Origin: Nematostella vectensis
Lineage: Eukaryota > Cnidaria > Anthozoa > Actiniaria > Edwardsiidae
NCBI RefSeq assembly: GCF_932526225.1
Contig: NC_064036.1
Location: 4,898,519-4,962,518 of the forward strand
DNA length: 64,000 bases
Reading direction: 5' to 3'
The notes under the pieces are model-generated. The model worked only from the letters and a program-made list of their open reading frames with translations. It had not been told where the DNA came from and ran no database searches. Position numbers and translations under genes: made by a program. The first letter of the stretch is position 1. Each line of letters starts with the position of its first letter. Positions 53,101 to 59,759 of the stretch are shown one piece after another.

Positions 53101-56100
53101 ATTTAAAATAGAAATGAAACATGGACAAGTTGCTTTATTTCGATACTAGAATTTGTGTCTTTAGTAATTTTTGTCCAATGACCTTTGAAATTTTCTGATT
53201 CAGGCTTGAATTTTCAAATTTGTTTAGTGTTTTCGACGCGGGTACCCTGTGTTTTTTTGTTACAGAAATATTGGGAAAATATGCAGGGGCAATTTGTTTT
53301 GTTTCGATATCCAAACTGGGTATTTAATCAACTTTAACCAATGGTCTTTCAAATGTACTGATTTAGACGTGTATTTTATTATTTTTTTCGTTTCACCGAC
53401 GCGGGTACCCTGTGGTTTTGCTCAGAAATGGAAAAATCACAAATTTCAGGATGTTCCACCAAAGGGATTTTTGGGGACTTTTAGTATGTTAACTAGGTTG
53501 TATCACTTGTTCAAAATCCGTTGAGAGAAATTCTATTGCAATTAGTTCCACCTGAAACCACAGATTGACTGGACTATTGTGAATTCTTCGTTTTCTTGTA
53601 AAAATTTATCAATTATTTTCTTCACGTCGAGGCTGCTAACACTGGGAAAGCAGTCCTTTTAAATTGACTCGGGCCACCTCAAAACAAAATTGTTCCATTA
53701 GTAATAAACAGTGAAACGCCAGGACGCTACAGCTTTATCACCATGCCCGTTTGATTTATTGTAATATCAGATTTGTTGAATGCGATTTCGCCTGATGTTG
53801 ACCCGTGTAAGGATTTCTACGGGTACGCTTGTGGGGGCTGGATCCGGAAAAGCGAAGAAAAGTACAAGAGCGAAAAGTACTCCAAAGACCAGTTTACCAT
53901 CATCGAGGAAGAAAACGAGGCATTCCTCAAAGCCGTATCGGAGGATAGAGAAATACGGGCGAGATACTCAAAGGTAGTGCTATACTTGCGTTTATTATCA
54001 GGGGGCGCGTGCATCTTCACTTGATCAGCAAATGTGTTATCGGTGCTATCTTATTGAAGCATCATGCCTACGAACCTCCCTCCCTCGCCTCTCTCGGCAA
54101 GTCATTGCTAGAACTGGAATACAGATGATAAGTTGTCTCATCCAATTAAAGAAAAACTAGACACTTCCAATAAGACGAGTTTAGAGATATGAATGTATCA
54201 AACAGGAACCCCTTTATATGCCCTAACATTTTTTCCCTTTAAAGTAGTAGCCTTTCGGTTGAGTTGGGCATTCCGTTAAATGCACATTTTAGCTCCCAAT
54301 AGTCCTTCCCCCTCCCCTTCGAATTGTTTTGTGTGACCAGGAACGTAGGAACTTAGAACTTATCTAATACTGTCTGCTGTTTTTTTATTCAACACAGGTT
54401 GAGGCCATCACGAAAGCTCTAACACACTACAGCTCTTGCATGGACATGGACACAATTGACGCACGCGGGGCTAAACCAATGCTCGCACTGCTGAAGAAAT
54501 ACGGGCTTGATACCATCTTAACCGGGAAGTGGAATGAAAAAGACTTTGACTTCACCCAAAGCAGCATCCAGTTAAGCGCCGAACTCGACGTTAGCCCCTT
54601 TTTCACAAACAAGGTGGAGCCTGATCCACGAGACAGCAAAAGAAATATGATCAGCGTAAGTTCCTTATCAAGCATGCGCAACAAAGAACAGAATTCTCAA
54701 CCAGTATCCTACATGGGAGAGCTTAACAAGAGCGAATTGAATTATTGGGATTAGATGGCATTGAAATGATTGGAGGGCGTCGAAATTGCACTAATGCTTT
54801 GTCACATTCCACTAATTTTCAGCTGTCCCAGAACTCTTGGCTTAGTCTGGATTTATACTCACTCCGATCAAACACGACACAAAGCCGACGAGTGAGTACA
54901 CTAACAGGGTCGTATATGACCATGTATTGCCACTTTATTTTTGAAAATTCATTCAAATTGAAACCCGTTTGGGAACCCCTTCAAAGTGTCTGGTCAATCT
55001 GAACTGTATGGCGAATGTTTCTAGTTTGGAAATTCTGAGATGAATATTAGATACTATTAATTGGGGAGGTGCAGGTGCAAATCCAAATCTCTTTTTGTCA
55101 GCCTCGTACTGATTCTGTTATTTAAGGCTGTGGAGCTGTACATCGAATACATAGCCAACATGACGTCCATGCTAGGAGCTTCTCGTGATTATACAGACAA
55201 TATCCACAAATTTCTCGACATCGAGAAGCATATAGCAAAGGTACGTAAGATCACATGATTTGTTTGTAAAAGGATTATTATCGTTTTACTGCCAAGGTTG
55301 GGCTAAATGTTATACGAAGAAGCATATAGCACGTACAAAAGTACGTAAGATCACATGATTGGTTTGTAAAAGGATTATTATCGTTTTACTGCCAAGGATG
55401 GGCTAAATGTTATACGAAGAAGCATATAGCACGTACAAAAGTACGTAAGATCACATGATTGGTTTGTAAAAGGATTATTTATCGTTTTACTGCCAAGGAT
55501 GGGCTAAATGTTATACGAAGATTGTGTCCTGTACTGCTACAGAGCCAAGGTCACTAAGCACTCGCGATGTTACTACGGAATAAGTGTCTTACTTTTTTCT
55601 GGTATTTCTACGGTAGGGTGTTACTCTTGAATAGGAAGGACTTGTTCCGACGCACTTGGTAATAAAAATGTTAACGGTATTACAAAAGTGCGTTAATTTA
55701 ACCACAAAATGTATCAGGTTTTATAGAGTGTGCCAAATTATTGCAGAGCGTTTGTGCAGATATTGAAATGTGTGAGGATGTGATAGCGTGTGACTGCTAG
55801 GAAAAGTCTTAGTCGCGAACGATCTTATTCACACAACCTTTATGCATGACATAACATTGCTTAAAAATTGGTTTCCAGCTGGTTGTTCCGTTTTACCGAT
55901 ATGAAAAGGATAAGTTGTACAGGAAGATGTCTCTAGACGAACTGAGACGGCTGACATATCCATCTAAGGTACATAATCTAAGAGATACTTTGGGCCATAG
56001 TCATGGCTCATCTGAACATTTGAATGTCCACTTATTATTGTTACCATCGTTACGGCTCAACTGAACTTTTTTTAAATGTCATACAATATGAGATATATCT

Positions 56101-59100
56101 GATCTGTCCGAGAATACGTCTGTTTGCAAACTTGCCGTAACGCGCGAAATGTAACCATTATGAGTTTGGCGAGAAGCCTGCCTTAGTCACCCTAGTCTAT
56201 CACGGTCATCATAGCCGTAACAGTTTACTTCCGGAAGGCCGACGGAAACCTCAACCGACGAGAGACAAAATAATCTATTACGATCCTCGCTTTTTAACAG
56301 GTCATCCACTCTCAGTCACATCCTCAAAGAAACTTCCAATAGACATACTGCTTTTACAATTTTGGAATAATTTTCGCACCAAATCGACCGGAAGTAAACT
56401 GGTGACTTTGCCGCCTGATGTAGAGAACAGAACAACCTCCATGTAACGGACACCTGAACAGAAACAAGGACCAAGTGCTCTCAGGTCAACCACGAATAAA
56501 AAATGACCGCTGAATATAATCATATTTCAAATAAACGTTGTCAAAGCAAAAAGCGAATGGCGATTGCCAAATGGTAGTTCTTCGACCGAAAGGTGCTTCT
56601 GGGTACTATTTGTCAGTGCAAATGGCAAATTTGCAACAACAAATTTGACAACGTTATTTGAATAGGTGTACCTGTTTGAAAAGTTGCCTGTCACCCTGGA
56701 ATAAATTTGAACTTTTTTTATATTGTTTGGTCACACTGCAAACGTGAGGTTATTTCTTATGTCTCTATCACCAGCTTGACTGGCATCGGTACGTCGAGGG
56801 CGTGTACGGCTCAGGAGAGAGGAGTATCTCCAAGGATCAGGAGATCATCGTGTACGGCGTTGACTATATGCGCGAAGTCAACAAACTCATGAACCAATTC
56901 TCCAACAGGTCAGCACACGTGGATCCAGGTTATCCTATCCCTAGGGGGGAGGAGAGGTGGGGGTTCTCGAATCCGAGCCAGGGGTGGTCAGTATTATTTG
57001 AGCTAAAGACTGAAATAGTGAGGAGAGTTTAATTATGTTGTTTTTGTGCAGAGTATACCTTTCACAATAAGTATGAAGACTTTCCTGTAAAAGAGACGTG
57101 GTTGTACTCTAGGCACGCTTTTTTTGACGTTGTGCATATGCACGTCAGTAAAATTGGTATTTTATTGGCGTTTATCCTATATATATATAATTTGTTATGC
57201 TTGTTCCGATACTAGACCAGACTCGACCTCTATTTTACCCAGCCTTCCAAGTTATATAATGTTATATAATAGTTATTATTTCCTGGCTAAATAAGACGAT
57301 ATTTGTATAATCAGGTATATGACTTGATGTTCCAAAACCAGATTTGATCCAACTCAAACAATATTCACACAAACCAAGCAAACTGACATGTCTCAACTAA
57401 ATGTTCCACCCAGCTTTAAGTACTATTTGTTTGTTTAATGTTCCCTGCTGTATTTGTGCGTTTTTCCTGCCTTTTTTCTTTGTGTGTGTTACTAGTTTGT
57501 TTTTTAACATTCTATTAAGGGAAACTTGAGTTTCGCCTATACGATAGATCCTTGTTTTGATTTAAGCCCTATTTCATTTCTCAGGACGTTAGCAAGCTAC
57601 CTAGCCTGGCTTGTGATCGATGCAACTCACTACTACCTTGGTCAAGATGCCTATGACGTTTATGGGAACTACAGCGTCATTGCTCACGGTTCCTACCAGC
57701 CTCTGGCTAGAGACAAGCGGTGTTTTTATATCCTGAAGAAAAATTTTGGTCTGCCGCTGGGCAGAGTGTTCGTGGACGAACGGTTTGGAGAGAAGAGCAA
57801 GAAACTGGTATGTAGCCACAGGGAGCCCAAGCTCACAGTAAGTGCTTTTTGGGTTTTCTGAGAAATTCTTAATTAAAACACACGAAACTCACCGAGCGGT
57901 TAGAAGTGATCATTTTAATTATCTGATCACTTCTTACCTGACTATAGTGAATGACGGACAGGCCGTAATAAATAGTACGGAAATATTGTTAGGAATGTTT
58001 TTTATCGCTTTTTAGGTAAAAGAAATTGTAGAGAATATTCGACAAGTCTTGGTGACGGATTTACAGAATGTTGATTGGATGGAAAGCAATTCGCGACAGG
58101 CAGCTATTAGAAAGGTAATGGCTTGCTGATGCTGCCACTGGTGATGATAATGATTAAATAATGGTAAGGATGATGATGATAGTAATGATGATGATGAAGG
58201 TGATGATAATGAGTGTTTATTGGATAGAGAAGAATTCGCTACAGGGCAGCTATTGGAAAGGCAATGGCTGGTTGATGTTGCTGCTACTGATGATGATGAT
58301 AATGATATCTTTGTTTGTAAGTGTTTTTGTTGGGGACGATGTTGATGATAAAAATGATATCGTTGTCGTCATAGTTGATACCTTTGCTAATGTTAGTGAT
58401 TAATAAATTGTTCATATTTGATGTTATTGAATTGTTTCATTTTTCAAAATAATATATTACATTATTGCTATGCTGTGATGTGTTATATTGATATGTTGTT
58501 ATTAATCCTGTTGTTGTTATTGTTTGTTATTAATGATGTTGTTGCTGTCCGTGGTTGCTTTTAAGCAACAGCCTTTCCTGATATTTTTGACGTTGTTGTC
58601 GCTGATGTTTGGATGTTCTTGCTGTTTGAAGTTTATGTCATTTCATTCCAGGCTAAAACTATTAGAGAGAACATTGGCTTCCCGGACTACCTCTTGGACG
58701 ACATAAAGCTGGACGATATTTTCAGAGACGTATGACTTTGACTTTGTCTTCTCTGCACCATTATTCAACTCCGCCATGTCACCTCAAGGACGTAGTTATC
58801 TTTATGCAAATGCGCAAGATTTAATGGCACAGATATGATTAACATATGAATGAAACCCCTTAAATCGAATATAGGAATTTTGTGATAATGGCGAGCCTTT
58901 TAAAAATCCTGAGCCTGCTATTTTATCACTGTCTGAGTATTTGACTGCCGTATGACGTATTTCGTAACAGGTGGTCTCTGAAAGAGGCAAATACTTCGAG
59001 TCATCTGTCTCAATACTTTCACATGACAGACAATTTAACATCCGAGACTTTGGAAAAGCAGTGGACAAGTCAAGGTGAGATGAATGGACGAAAAAGTGTG

Positions 59101-59759
59101 TACTGAATGCGACTAAGGTGATCGTACAGTAGTAATCACTATCACTATCACTATCACTATCACTATAACTACCAATATTACTACCACTATTACTACCACT
59201 ATTACTACCACTATTACTACCACTATTACTACTACCACTATCACTATCACTATCACGATCACTACCACGATCGCTATCACTATCACTATCACTATCACTA
59301 TAACTACCAATATTACTACCACTATTACTACCACTATTACTACCACTATTACTACTACCACTATCACTATCACTATCACGATCACTACCACGATCACTAT
59401 CACTATCACTATCACTATCACTATCTCTATCACTATCACGATCACTACCACGATCACTATCACTATCACTATCACTATCACTATCACTATCACTATCACT
59501 ATCACTATCTCTATCTCTATCACTATCACTACCACTATTACTACCACTATCACTATCACTATCACTATCACTATCACTATCACTATCACTATCACTATCA
59601 CTATCACTATCACTATCACTATCACTATCACTATCATTATCATTATATATCCAAACTTATAAAAAGTGAGAATTTATTCTAATTTCCATCTTCTCTACAG
59701 ATGGTTGACCTCTCCGATTGAAGTTAATGCATATTACAATCCCTCCAGTAATAAAGTGG
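35167..59759 (+). CDS. M13 (neprilysin/endothelin-converting-enzyme-like) zinc metallopeptidase, 5' part
   Basis: Exons: 35167-35332, 53771-53973, 54398-54655, 54823-54891, 55127-55240, 55879-55968, 56775-56908, 57585-57807, 58016-58114, 58652-58729, 58971-59074 and 59701-59759, all in phase (about 530 residues), continuing past the window. Exon 1 starts [16 protein letters not shown], a signal-anchor that gives a type II ectoenzyme. CVQTASD then joins [14 protein letters not shown], the M13 hallmark, across the first intron. [31 protein letters not shown] and [12 protein letters not shown] follow family order up to just before the zinc-binding HExxH exon, which must lie beyond 64000. Members cleave small extracellular peptides. 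Intron 1 (18.4 kb) contains element 1 and the intron after 59759 contains element 2. An earlier in-frame ATG at 34981 is possible but less likely as start. Confidence 0.9.
36315..36346. repeat. Perfect 32-bp palindrome
   Basis: AGCGGTCATTTTCGAA followed by its exact complement with no loop. In M13 intron 1, just outside the left inverted arm. Confidence 0.9.
36376..37274. repeat. Left arm of a large inverted repeat surrounding element 1
   Basis: Reads as the imperfect reverse complement of 52060-53655: ACTTATTGCAATAGAATTTC, the twice-repeated CACAGGGTACCCGCG and a TTTTGAGGTTTT-type stretch recur in reverse order. The arms are old, with many substitutions and indels, and flank everything that element 1 sits in. 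They look like the ends of an older transposon. Confidence 0.75.
37275..37398. repeat. Left part of the interrupted dispersed repeat
   Basis: Colinear with 34517-34640 of the intact copy, ending in GTAGTG exactly where element 1 starts. Confidence 0.9.
37393..37398. repeat. Target-site duplication of element 1, left copy (GTAGTG)
   Basis: GTAGTG precedes the first G of the element and recurs directly after its last C at 51648-51653, while the empty-site paralogue has it once (34635-34640). A 6-bp duplication is the size made by Polinton/Maverick integrases. Confidence 0.92.
37399..37734 (+). repeat. Left terminal inverted repeat of element 1
   Basis: About 336 bp, beginning with seven G then ACTGGGCGGGTTCAGTC. 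Nearly identical to the complement of the right end. Inside are repeated words GTTAATGTAGGCAAAATAGA and GAATAATCAATTAGG and a GGAATGTGT micro-repeat close to the tip. The right arm is about 90 bp longer because it holds more sub-repeat copies. Confidence 0.92.
37819..38568 (-). CDS. Element 1 hydrophobic glycine-rich protein, 249 aa
   Basis: ATG at 38568. A proline-rich N-terminus (to residue 30) is followed by a charged helix (residues 38-68), a long glycine/alanine/valine hydrophobic stretch (about 75-124) long enough for two membrane passes, then a charged helical part with [20 protein letters not shown] and a basic tail. The hydrophobic block surrounded by charged helices suggests a virion-associated or membrane-active protein. 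I recognise it only as a recurring type in invertebrate elements of this kind; function unknown. It lies 16 bp downstream of the next - strand gene, so the two may be co-transcribed, and its end is close to the left inverted repeat. Confidence 0.75.
   Translation of the reverse strand: MANSDVSSGGISIYPPLPSAHPPQTPTAPASTGGDAQSLRLQVIRDTQAVLDNEITHYRQVRKKYKRAFAVTHAVSVASGIAAGVLSSAGLGVSLSGIGVLIGAPLAGVAGLVGVVGAGAGVVSRGLTSKVAKHEDTMVLAESKKNSISELVSKALQDGRISDEEFRLILQEQERYNTLKAAIRARHGLAPHDKKKREGALPGGTRKGEKETAKNSRGVRERGVRVELRFKRHAGGFELTAEKRLFRAP
38585..39274 (-). pseudogene. Element 1 conserved protein of unknown role, interrupted by an in-frame TGA
   Basis: The frame opens at ATG 39274 ([20 protein letters not shown]) and runs in one phase to the stop at 38585, but a TGA lies at 39151-39149 (codon 42). 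Downstream the frame stays open for over 180 codons. The C-terminal part is rich in beta-type residues: [16 protein letters not shown], then [19 protein letters not shown] near the end. This layout and the position next to structural genes suggest a minor capsid component (penton-like is possible), but there is no catalytic motif and I cannot name it. The uninterrupted frame on both sides of the TGA argues for a recent mutation or a sequencing error. Confidence 0.65.
39305..40825 (+). CDS. Element 1 large protein with C-terminal membrane anchor, 506 aa
   Basis: ATG at 39305; a TTG six bases earlier is less likely. A charged N-terminal helix (about residues 1-50) precedes a globular body with [56 protein letters not shown] and [21 protein letters not shown] low-complexity linker follows, and the protein ends in a hydrophobic anchor ([16 protein letters not shown]). 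No motif identifies an enzyme. Size, intactness and location next to presumed virion genes suggest a structural or virion-surface protein. It is divergently placed from the - strand pair on its left and overlaps the end of the next - strand gene by 16 bp tail to tail. Confidence 0.75.
   Translation: MDWEGWQMLNEVPRRKEEETKKAAVAAGASIAEHIKHAIAEQAKKPVSLGFPRSLTLAQKLLYVVPATPVESTASDITPLLTQLEIHVAEDKSFTTRVRDIFKETVVTHKSAKESRRWLSEPSYGYWPQQLNFAVWCATAGCGVSLTDPTFATLPSVIRGFLRFHVYFTTRRILYELGVPLPGDNPFAQKGNPYKKAAFECLCIEFGLPRKPDFRWKGGRNHGLGDVFVFYPGEGYRNVHVIRGYDTAADEYPSHLNLFSDEGGTYNSGRQVGYIRNDDHGGVQYSWFAPPKGEGLTKAGLGRLDRSVEAFVYTVLGTQVNVRSSIAGAGGPAMEAQAEFTELLEDAIMENDIAQSVQRYQLAVQEAKVRLSLAVAPGVWLMPSDLVINTQSVVGYNNKLQKATDSMKLGANAINTETKPVGAHNMAGGHPRVQHATDHVPPRRQSTTAKVHAEGAAAPDLGRLPGAVPASARQAAHSTSGEKSDHTALKVGLSVLVAAAAYYLFR
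40810..41777 (-). pseudogene. Element 1 coiled-coil/membrane protein, reading frame broken
   Basis: Two adjacent pieces. The 5' piece starts at ATG 41777 ([20 protein letters not shown]), is acidic and ends at 41460. The 3' piece is open from about 41425 (first ATG 41349) to 40810 in another frame. The 3' part has a clear coiled coil ([20 protein letters not shown]), then a glycine- and alanine-rich hydrophobic domain with repeated [18 protein letters not shown] and a last membrane segment ([12 protein letters not shown]). Coiled coil plus amphipathic and membrane helices recall viral membrane-lytic or fusion-assisting proteins; this is inference. The missing phase between the pieces, about 41425-41460, and an intervening TGA point to an indel. 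If not one gene, these are two small genes. Confidence 0.6.
41876..43142 (+). pseudogene. Element 1 probable major capsid protein (double jelly-roll type), frameshifted
   Basis: ATG at 41876 ([19 protein letters not shown]). The frame is open to about 42878, then coding continues in the next frame to TGA 43140-43142, ending [16 protein letters not shown]. The switch falls at a run of eight G (42871-42878), a classic slippage spot. About 420 codons in all. The text is beta-rich: [59 protein letters not shown], with a short C-terminal jelly-roll-like part. Placement 19 bp upstream of the packaging ATPase is the usual capsid-ATPase pairing of Polinton-like viruses. Capsid identity is inferred from context and general fold features, without a structural match. 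A TATATA-containing stretch lies just before the start. Confidence 0.65.
43162..43764 (+). CDS. Element 1 genome-packaging ATPase (A32/FtsK-HerA type), 200 aa
   Basis: ATG at 43162, 19 bp after the capsid gene stop. Walker A is GPTSCGKT at residues 14-21, Walker B LIILDD at 89-94, followed by [16 protein letters not shown] (residues 113-128), the typical strand and polar sensor after Walker B in A32-like enzymes. Length is normal for the small packaging ATPases of Polintons, virophages and adintoviruses. It would pump element DNA into the capsid. The reading frame is intact, unlike its capsid neighbour. Its last codons overlap the start of the next gene (CGATGATGAG around 43759-43768). Confidence 0.88.
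   Translation: MDPKNVPFNALIVGPTSCGKTQFVVERLCGPFRGKFDYIVLMCPTFVYNKTYDGFGEGDNRLFVIVPEAGQIDILLRFVSTLFEGTNTLIILDDCAASKDVKRRSDQLVNLAFSARHVGISVWVITQQLTSITKPFRENIAALVVFYTPSKADMKAILHDYGAELSEEKMKEYMKALKTKKFSKLEFCLRHPYTIALVDR
43761..44345 (+). CDS. Element 1 unrecognised helical protein, about 194 aa
   Basis: ATG at 43761 or 43764 overlaps the TGA of the ATPase gene, so translation coupling or a shared transcript is likely. The N-terminal 40 residues are acidic and proline-rich; then an alpha-helical charged region ([36 protein letters not shown]) and a more hydrophobic helical end ([20 protein letters not shown]). No membrane segment is obvious and no family was recognised. Its conserved place directly after the ATPase suggests a virion assembly or scaffold role, as inference only. 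Confidence 0.7.
   Translation: MMSDECFESLLEGGQPADLPAVETLDCPTQAVPAAGEQTEIADAREKLAILVASGKSREMVGKALTHGDVKRMSAEEVRKYERRYETALASRTTDALADSFLKLTTKLVGMALPIDSVADLHNDLVSDYIINNELRALCGSLALRCGRLMALAAGALHIARHVDCRADTGTASADARCQREVAAADSVEPSIPE
44395..44414. promoter_or_regulatory. 20-bp near-palindrome upstream of a small gene
   Basis: GGTACCAAGTACTTGGTTCC is an inverted repeat with one mismatched pair. It lies 36 bp upstream of the ATG at 44451 in a short non-coding gap. It could be an operator-like site or chance. Confidence 0.35.
44451..45101 (+). CDS. Element 1 single-pass membrane protein with disordered flanks, 216 aa
   Basis: ATG at 44451 ([15 protein letters not shown]). The first hundred residues are polar, glutamine-, proline- and arginine-rich, with [14 protein letters not shown] as a basic helix. 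One membrane segment ([19 protein letters not shown]) follows near residue 140, then a long low-complexity basic tail. No recognised domain. It belongs to the run of + strand small membrane proteins between ATPase and integrase, presumably virion or envelope-associated. An upstream TTG at 44421 would add ten residues. Confidence 0.65.
   Translation: MGEPQGSTSAQPDEQLAQELAQEPGKQRQEPARTPVAALPAAARDARITSPEPPATRPHPGRVEAGRRLAKWNRINRAKKEVLCVAAAQQLPVTPGPSEPQPGRRLRADDAASAGMPSAHTPAPESNSAWSASSIIGFASLLVSLIGLYTHRRELAAAFTRTPAGGPGAKRATDPHAAADGGTPPTRPPLAATQQTKERAPATALRAPGSRLLSME
45146..45370 (+). CDS. Element 1 small membrane protein, 74 aa
   Basis: ATG at 45146 ([19 protein letters not shown]). Two hydrophobic helices, around [15 protein letters not shown] and [14 protein letters not shown], are joined by a charged linker ([19 protein letters not shown]). 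The C-terminus EDQKILPM is polar. It resembles the tiny membrane proteins often found in virion gene clusters. No named family recognised. It lies 45 bp after its upstream neighbour. Confidence 0.65.
   Translation: MSTTQQSKITKTITDAAVITGLVAGIGWFGRKVLHEDFTKDPSANAMNYAKMTAAVAGAVALKGYLEDQKILPM
45465..45878 (+). CDS. Element 1 two-pass membrane protein with central coiled coil, 137 aa
   Basis: ATG at 45465 ([20 protein letters not shown]). A hydrophobic N-terminal helix, a central highly charged region ([20 protein letters not shown]) with predicted coiled coil, a conserved-looking [17 protein letters not shown], and a second hydrophobic helix at the C-terminus ([19 protein letters not shown]). 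Both ends could sit in a membrane with the coil between. Intact frame; function unknown. The gene is followed by a short gap with paired CGCGTATACGT words before the integrase. Confidence 0.7.
   Translation: MASVAILIGGAVLNATAFVGGNYLAKFLSNDESPALAEKERHDKALEKYQQDYGRYQQRRQKILDWQAQSRERGSLAKQNFTDTDYALKLYNQTSLESMRAPELSDYYVPSKTQKNAELAYIGAGALAIGYAASRLL
46017..46970 (+). CDS. Element 1 retroviral-type (rve, DDE) integrase, 317 aa
   Basis: ATG at 46017. The catalytic core carries D85 ([11 protein letters not shown]), D144 ([12 protein letters not shown]) and E179 ([11 protein letters not shown]), with 34 residues between the last two, as in retroviral, Ty3 and Polinton integrases. [18 protein letters not shown] is the typical strand after the first acid. 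The C-terminal domain reads [20 protein letters not shown] then [10 protein letters not shown], like the SH3-like ends of Polinton integrases. I see no HHCC zinc-binding motif at the N-terminus. The enzyme would insert the linear element and make the 6-bp duplication seen at its ends. The frame is intact. Its TGA (46968-46970) abuts the replicase stop on the other strand with zero spacing. Confidence 0.93.
   Translation: MARRNGKRMSDEELDAFLRPIYYARGGFQGVTALHAKLPKGSASIDRVRKWVGSQPVGGYTQTPPPPTTYAHFSEQIPNRIHQSDLLFLPTDRGYKYALTVVDVASRYKAARPLRTKSAAVVSRELAGIYEEGPLTWPKVLMVDDGTEFKGATTKLLTDRGMEVRRAEPGHHRSQAFAESFHRWLAQRLFRAQYSKELASGKTNREWVTTLPIVISDMNATKTRMTGLAPEDAIKLRRVPLKAEKPPLEVPLEVGTGVYIAVNEEDLQDKGRRRATDPWWTSKAYPILKRVMEPGQPVLYYTAYSKHGFTRSQLRVA
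46971..50806 (-). pseudogene. Element 1 composite replicase: divergent PolB palm, SF1 helicase, HNH-like end (frameshift at 50200-50210)
   Basis: The N-terminal piece starts at ATG 50806 ([18 protein letters not shown]) and is open for about 200 codons to a nine-base G run (minus strand, + coordinates about 50197-50205). Coding then continues in another frame to the stop at 46973. Numbering from codon 50123-50121: possible papain-like domain with C30 and H117 (FANCVV, HNNHAW); polymerase motif A at D294 ([10 protein letters not shown]); a late [16 protein letters not shown] helix leading to motif [10 protein letters not shown] (D520); helicase Walker A GQGGSGKT 592-599, DECC 673-676, GDYGQ 701-705, HRVQGKT 891-897 and YTSISRV 920-926; a cysteine cluster 736-750; and C1001, C1004, H1032, N1036, C1041, C1044 of an HNH-type domain. 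It should copy element DNA. Helicase assignment is firm, polymerase moderate. I see no 3'-5' exonuclease motif set. Confidence 0.8.
50807..50885 (-). repeat. Two-copy direct repeat before the replicase start
   Basis: On the - strand, TTAGAGACTGGG-type text followed by GTGG and a GT-rich stretch ends just before the ATG and is repeated about 40 bp upstream, where it also supplies the TAG stop of the zinc-ribbon gene. The same two copies occur in element 2 at about 60911-60985. It may be promoter or leader sequence. Confidence 0.65.
50875..51195 (-). CDS. Element 1 small cysteine-rich (zinc-ribbon-like) protein, 106 aa
   Basis: ATG at 51195 ([19 protein letters not shown]). Cysteines occur as pairs and near-pairs: [20 protein letters not shown], then [19 protein letters not shown] (two CxxC knuckles 12 residues apart), with histidine in KVHLQRL. 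This pattern suggests one or two zinc-binding sites. The basic character would suit nucleic-acid binding. It is the outermost gene at the right end and reads toward the replicase, so it may be an early regulatory or replication accessory protein. No named family recognised. Confidence 0.65.
   Translation of the reverse strand: MSCGIPSVRRIGRGKDYCGWLRIGRANTCGRRCLDTYCKVHLQRLRKGSPLPVPCRGCGIGTQSETRLCRPCGANREGQRMRGVERCARKLFAPVLSDIAARGAVN
51222..51647 (-). repeat. Right terminal inverted repeat of element 1
   Basis: About 426 bp, complement of the left end, finishing with CCCGCCCAGT and seven C. It contains about 90 bp of extra sub-repeats (GTACGTGAAATCGATTTGGC types) absent from the left arm, and loses a small block of the left arm near CCAACTACGTCGACTGTCGG. 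Confidence 0.92.
51648..51653. repeat. Target-site duplication of element 1, right copy (GTAGTG)
   Basis: Directly after the terminal C7; identical to 37393-37398. Downstream sequence continues the interrupted dispersed repeat. Confidence 0.92.
51648..51976. repeat. Right part of the interrupted dispersed repeat
   Basis: Colinear with 34635-34980 of the intact copy (GTTTGTCCGATGTAAAAGCT, CTCGTCGTCGCCTATTAGCA). Its last part forms a hairpin with 51977-52004 (CTAGCAAACTC and complement). Confidence 0.9.
52060..53655. repeat. Right arm of the large inverted repeat surrounding element 1
   Basis: Imperfect reverse complement of 36376-37274, interrupted by the retrotransposon fragment. GACGCGGGTACCCTGTG occurs twice, as its complement does in the left arm. 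Sequence between 52210 and 52770 has no partner and no gene. Confidence 0.7.
52771..53052 (-). pseudogene. Fragment of a non-LTR retrotransposon reverse transcriptase
   Basis: About 90 codons carry the RT signature [20 protein letters not shown] followed by [12 protein letters not shown], the catalytic box with F/A changed to Y/S. This matches CR1/Jockey-type LINE elements. Only the middle of the RT domain remains; both ends are missing and there is no endonuclease. It is a dead fragment embedded in the right inverted arm. Confidence 0.85.
55222..55520. repeat. Three-copy tandem repeat that includes an exon end and splice donor
   Basis: A unit of about 100-120 bp starting at GAAGCATATAGCA, running through GTACGTAAGATCACATGATT and ending GGGCTAAATGTTATACGAAG, is present three times. 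The first copy is the real end of the M13 exon (to 55240) with its donor; the two others repeat the donor-like GTACGTAAG in the intron. Confidence 0.85.
56527..56675. repeat. MITE-like element, family A copy 2
   Basis: Related to 9427-9664: TTCTTCGACCGAAAG, GTCAGTGCAAATGGC and terminal AACGTTGTCAAA with its complement. Located in an M13 intron, about 100 bp before the exon at 56775. Confidence 0.7.
58130..58400. repeat. GATGAT-rich tract with a partial exon duplication
   Basis: Low-complexity GATGAT/GATAAT sequence. Within it, 58218-58282 (GAATTCGCTACAGGGCAGCT, ATTGGAAAGG) is a diverged copy of the 3' half of the preceding M13 exon and its donor (58072-58132). The duplicate lacks an acceptor in phase and is probably not used. 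Confidence 0.65.
59131..59645. repeat. Hexanucleotide microsatellite (TATCAC)n, about 510 bp
   Basis: Long run of CACTATCACTATCACTATCA with interspersed TACCAC and TATTAC variants that form a higher-order pattern of about 130 bp repeated at least twice. In an M13 intron. The open frame on the - strand made only of I, V and a few E is an artefact of the repeat. Confidence 0.95.

Noticed and set aside
54900-55600. Direct repeats that could suggest a CRISPR-like array
   Set aside because: Units are adjacent tandem copies without spacers, in a eukaryotic intron.
59113-59643. Long - strand open frame of alternating Ile and Val
   Set aside because: It is the translation of a TATCAC-type microsatellite inside an M13 intron, with no start context or conservation.
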